Under the pieces are notes generated by a model. The model saw only the letters and a program-made list of their open reading frames with translations, was not told the DNA's origin and searched no databases. A stretch of DNA of 64,000 nt from Ovis canadensis. Its lineage: Eukaryota; Chordata; Mammalia; Artiodactyla; Bovidae. Below are positions 63,509-64,000 of the stretch, in pieces (the first letter of the stretch is position 1; each line of letters opens with the position of its first letter). The position numbers were made by a program, and so were the translations under genes. The DNA is taken from positions 29,676,501 to 29,740,500 of the forward strand of contig NC_091255.1 in NCBI RefSeq assembly GCF_042477335.2, in the 5' to 3' direction.

Positions 63509-64000
63509 TCAGTTCAGCTCAGTTCAGTCGCTCAGTTGTGTCCAACTCTTTGCGACCCCATGAATTGCAGCACGCCAGGCCTCTGTGTCCATCACCAAAC
63601 TCCCAGAGTTTACTCAAACTCATGACCATTGAGTCAGTGATGCCATCCAGCCATCTCATCCTCTGTCGTCCCCTTCTCCAACCCCTCATCCCAGCATCAG
63701 TCTTTTCCAATGAGTCAGCTCTTTGCATCAGGTGGCCAAAGTACTGGAGTTTCAGCTTTAGCATGGGTCCTTCCAAAGAACACCCAGGACTGATCTCCTT
63801 TAGAATGGACTGTTTGGATCTCCTTGCAGTCCAAGGGACTCTCAAGAGTCTTCTCCAACACCACAGTTCAAAAGCATCAATTCTTCGGCGCTCAGCTTTC
63901 TTCACAGTCCAACTCTCGCATCCATACATGACCACTGGAAAGACCATAGCCTTGACTAGATGGGCCTTTGTTGGCAAAGGAATGTCTCTGCTTTTGAATA
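63509..64000 (-). mobile_element. BovB, cut by the window end
   Basis: Antisense BovB 3' end. The minus-strand frame is open from 63977 to 63519 and covers the C-terminal region (CRESWT-like GCESWTVKKAE, then [13 protein letters not shown]). The element continues past 64000. Confidence 0.92.

Overview
This is nuclear DNA from a ruminant, most likely a bovid. It carries 13 BovB (RTE-class LINE) insertions, about 18 Bov-tA/BOV-A SINE units, 13 tRNA-derived SINEs of the 'cttccctggtggtcc' type, and two young ruminant L1 tails. The exact species cannot be read from the sequence. Nothing prokaryotic or viral-episomal is present.

Gene content is sparse. At 34.6-35.6 kb a CpG island sits over the first coding exon of SSH2 (slingshot protein phosphatase 2) on the minus strand. 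The exon encodes exactly 21 residues (MALVTVQRS...) and ends in a GTGAGT splice donor, so positions 1-34,821 are SSH2 intron 1. On the plus strand, downstream of the same island, three small in-frame, phase-compatible exons with good splice sites appear at 52,306-52,346, 53,002-53,064 and 55,965-56,046. They form the 5' coding part of a gene that runs off the window. Mammalian synteny (SSH2 head-to-head with EFCAB5) makes EFCAB5 the best candidate. The island would then be a shared bidirectional promoter, and 35.6-64 kb would be EFCAB5 introns and early exons.

The most informative extra content is retrotransposed. (i) At 3,399-5,175 an EEF1A1 mRNA retrocopy has a full-length, uninterrupted 462-codon ORF, complete UTRs, poly(A) and a 13-bp target-site duplication (TSD). 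It sits inside a BovB that has its own 11-bp TSD, and that BovB sits inside an ancient L1. (ii) At 44,498-49,286 a second, decayed EEF1A1 retrocopy is split by a BovB and by a 2-kb poly(A)-tailed composite insertion. Both copies begin at the cap-proximal pyrimidine tract of EEF1A1 mRNA. (iii) A decayed endogenous retrovirus reverse-transcriptase segment lies at 40.9-41.3 kb on the minus strand.

Layout: 1-7 kb, nested L1/BovB/EEF1A1/L1. 7-25 kb, SSH2 intron with scattered BovB, SINE and old MIR/L2/L1M. 25-38 kb, a zone almost free of young repeats around the promoter. 38-53 kb, dense SINE, ERV, EEF1A1 pseudogene and nested BovB. 52-56 kb, the three plus-strand exons. 56-64 kb, intron with L1 remnants and BovB, the last copy cut by the window end. 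I see no sign of a novel enzymatic or defence system. The noteworthy items are the bidirectional promoter and the layered insertion history. Family names for old repeats and the EFCAB5 name are from memory and synteny, not from a search.
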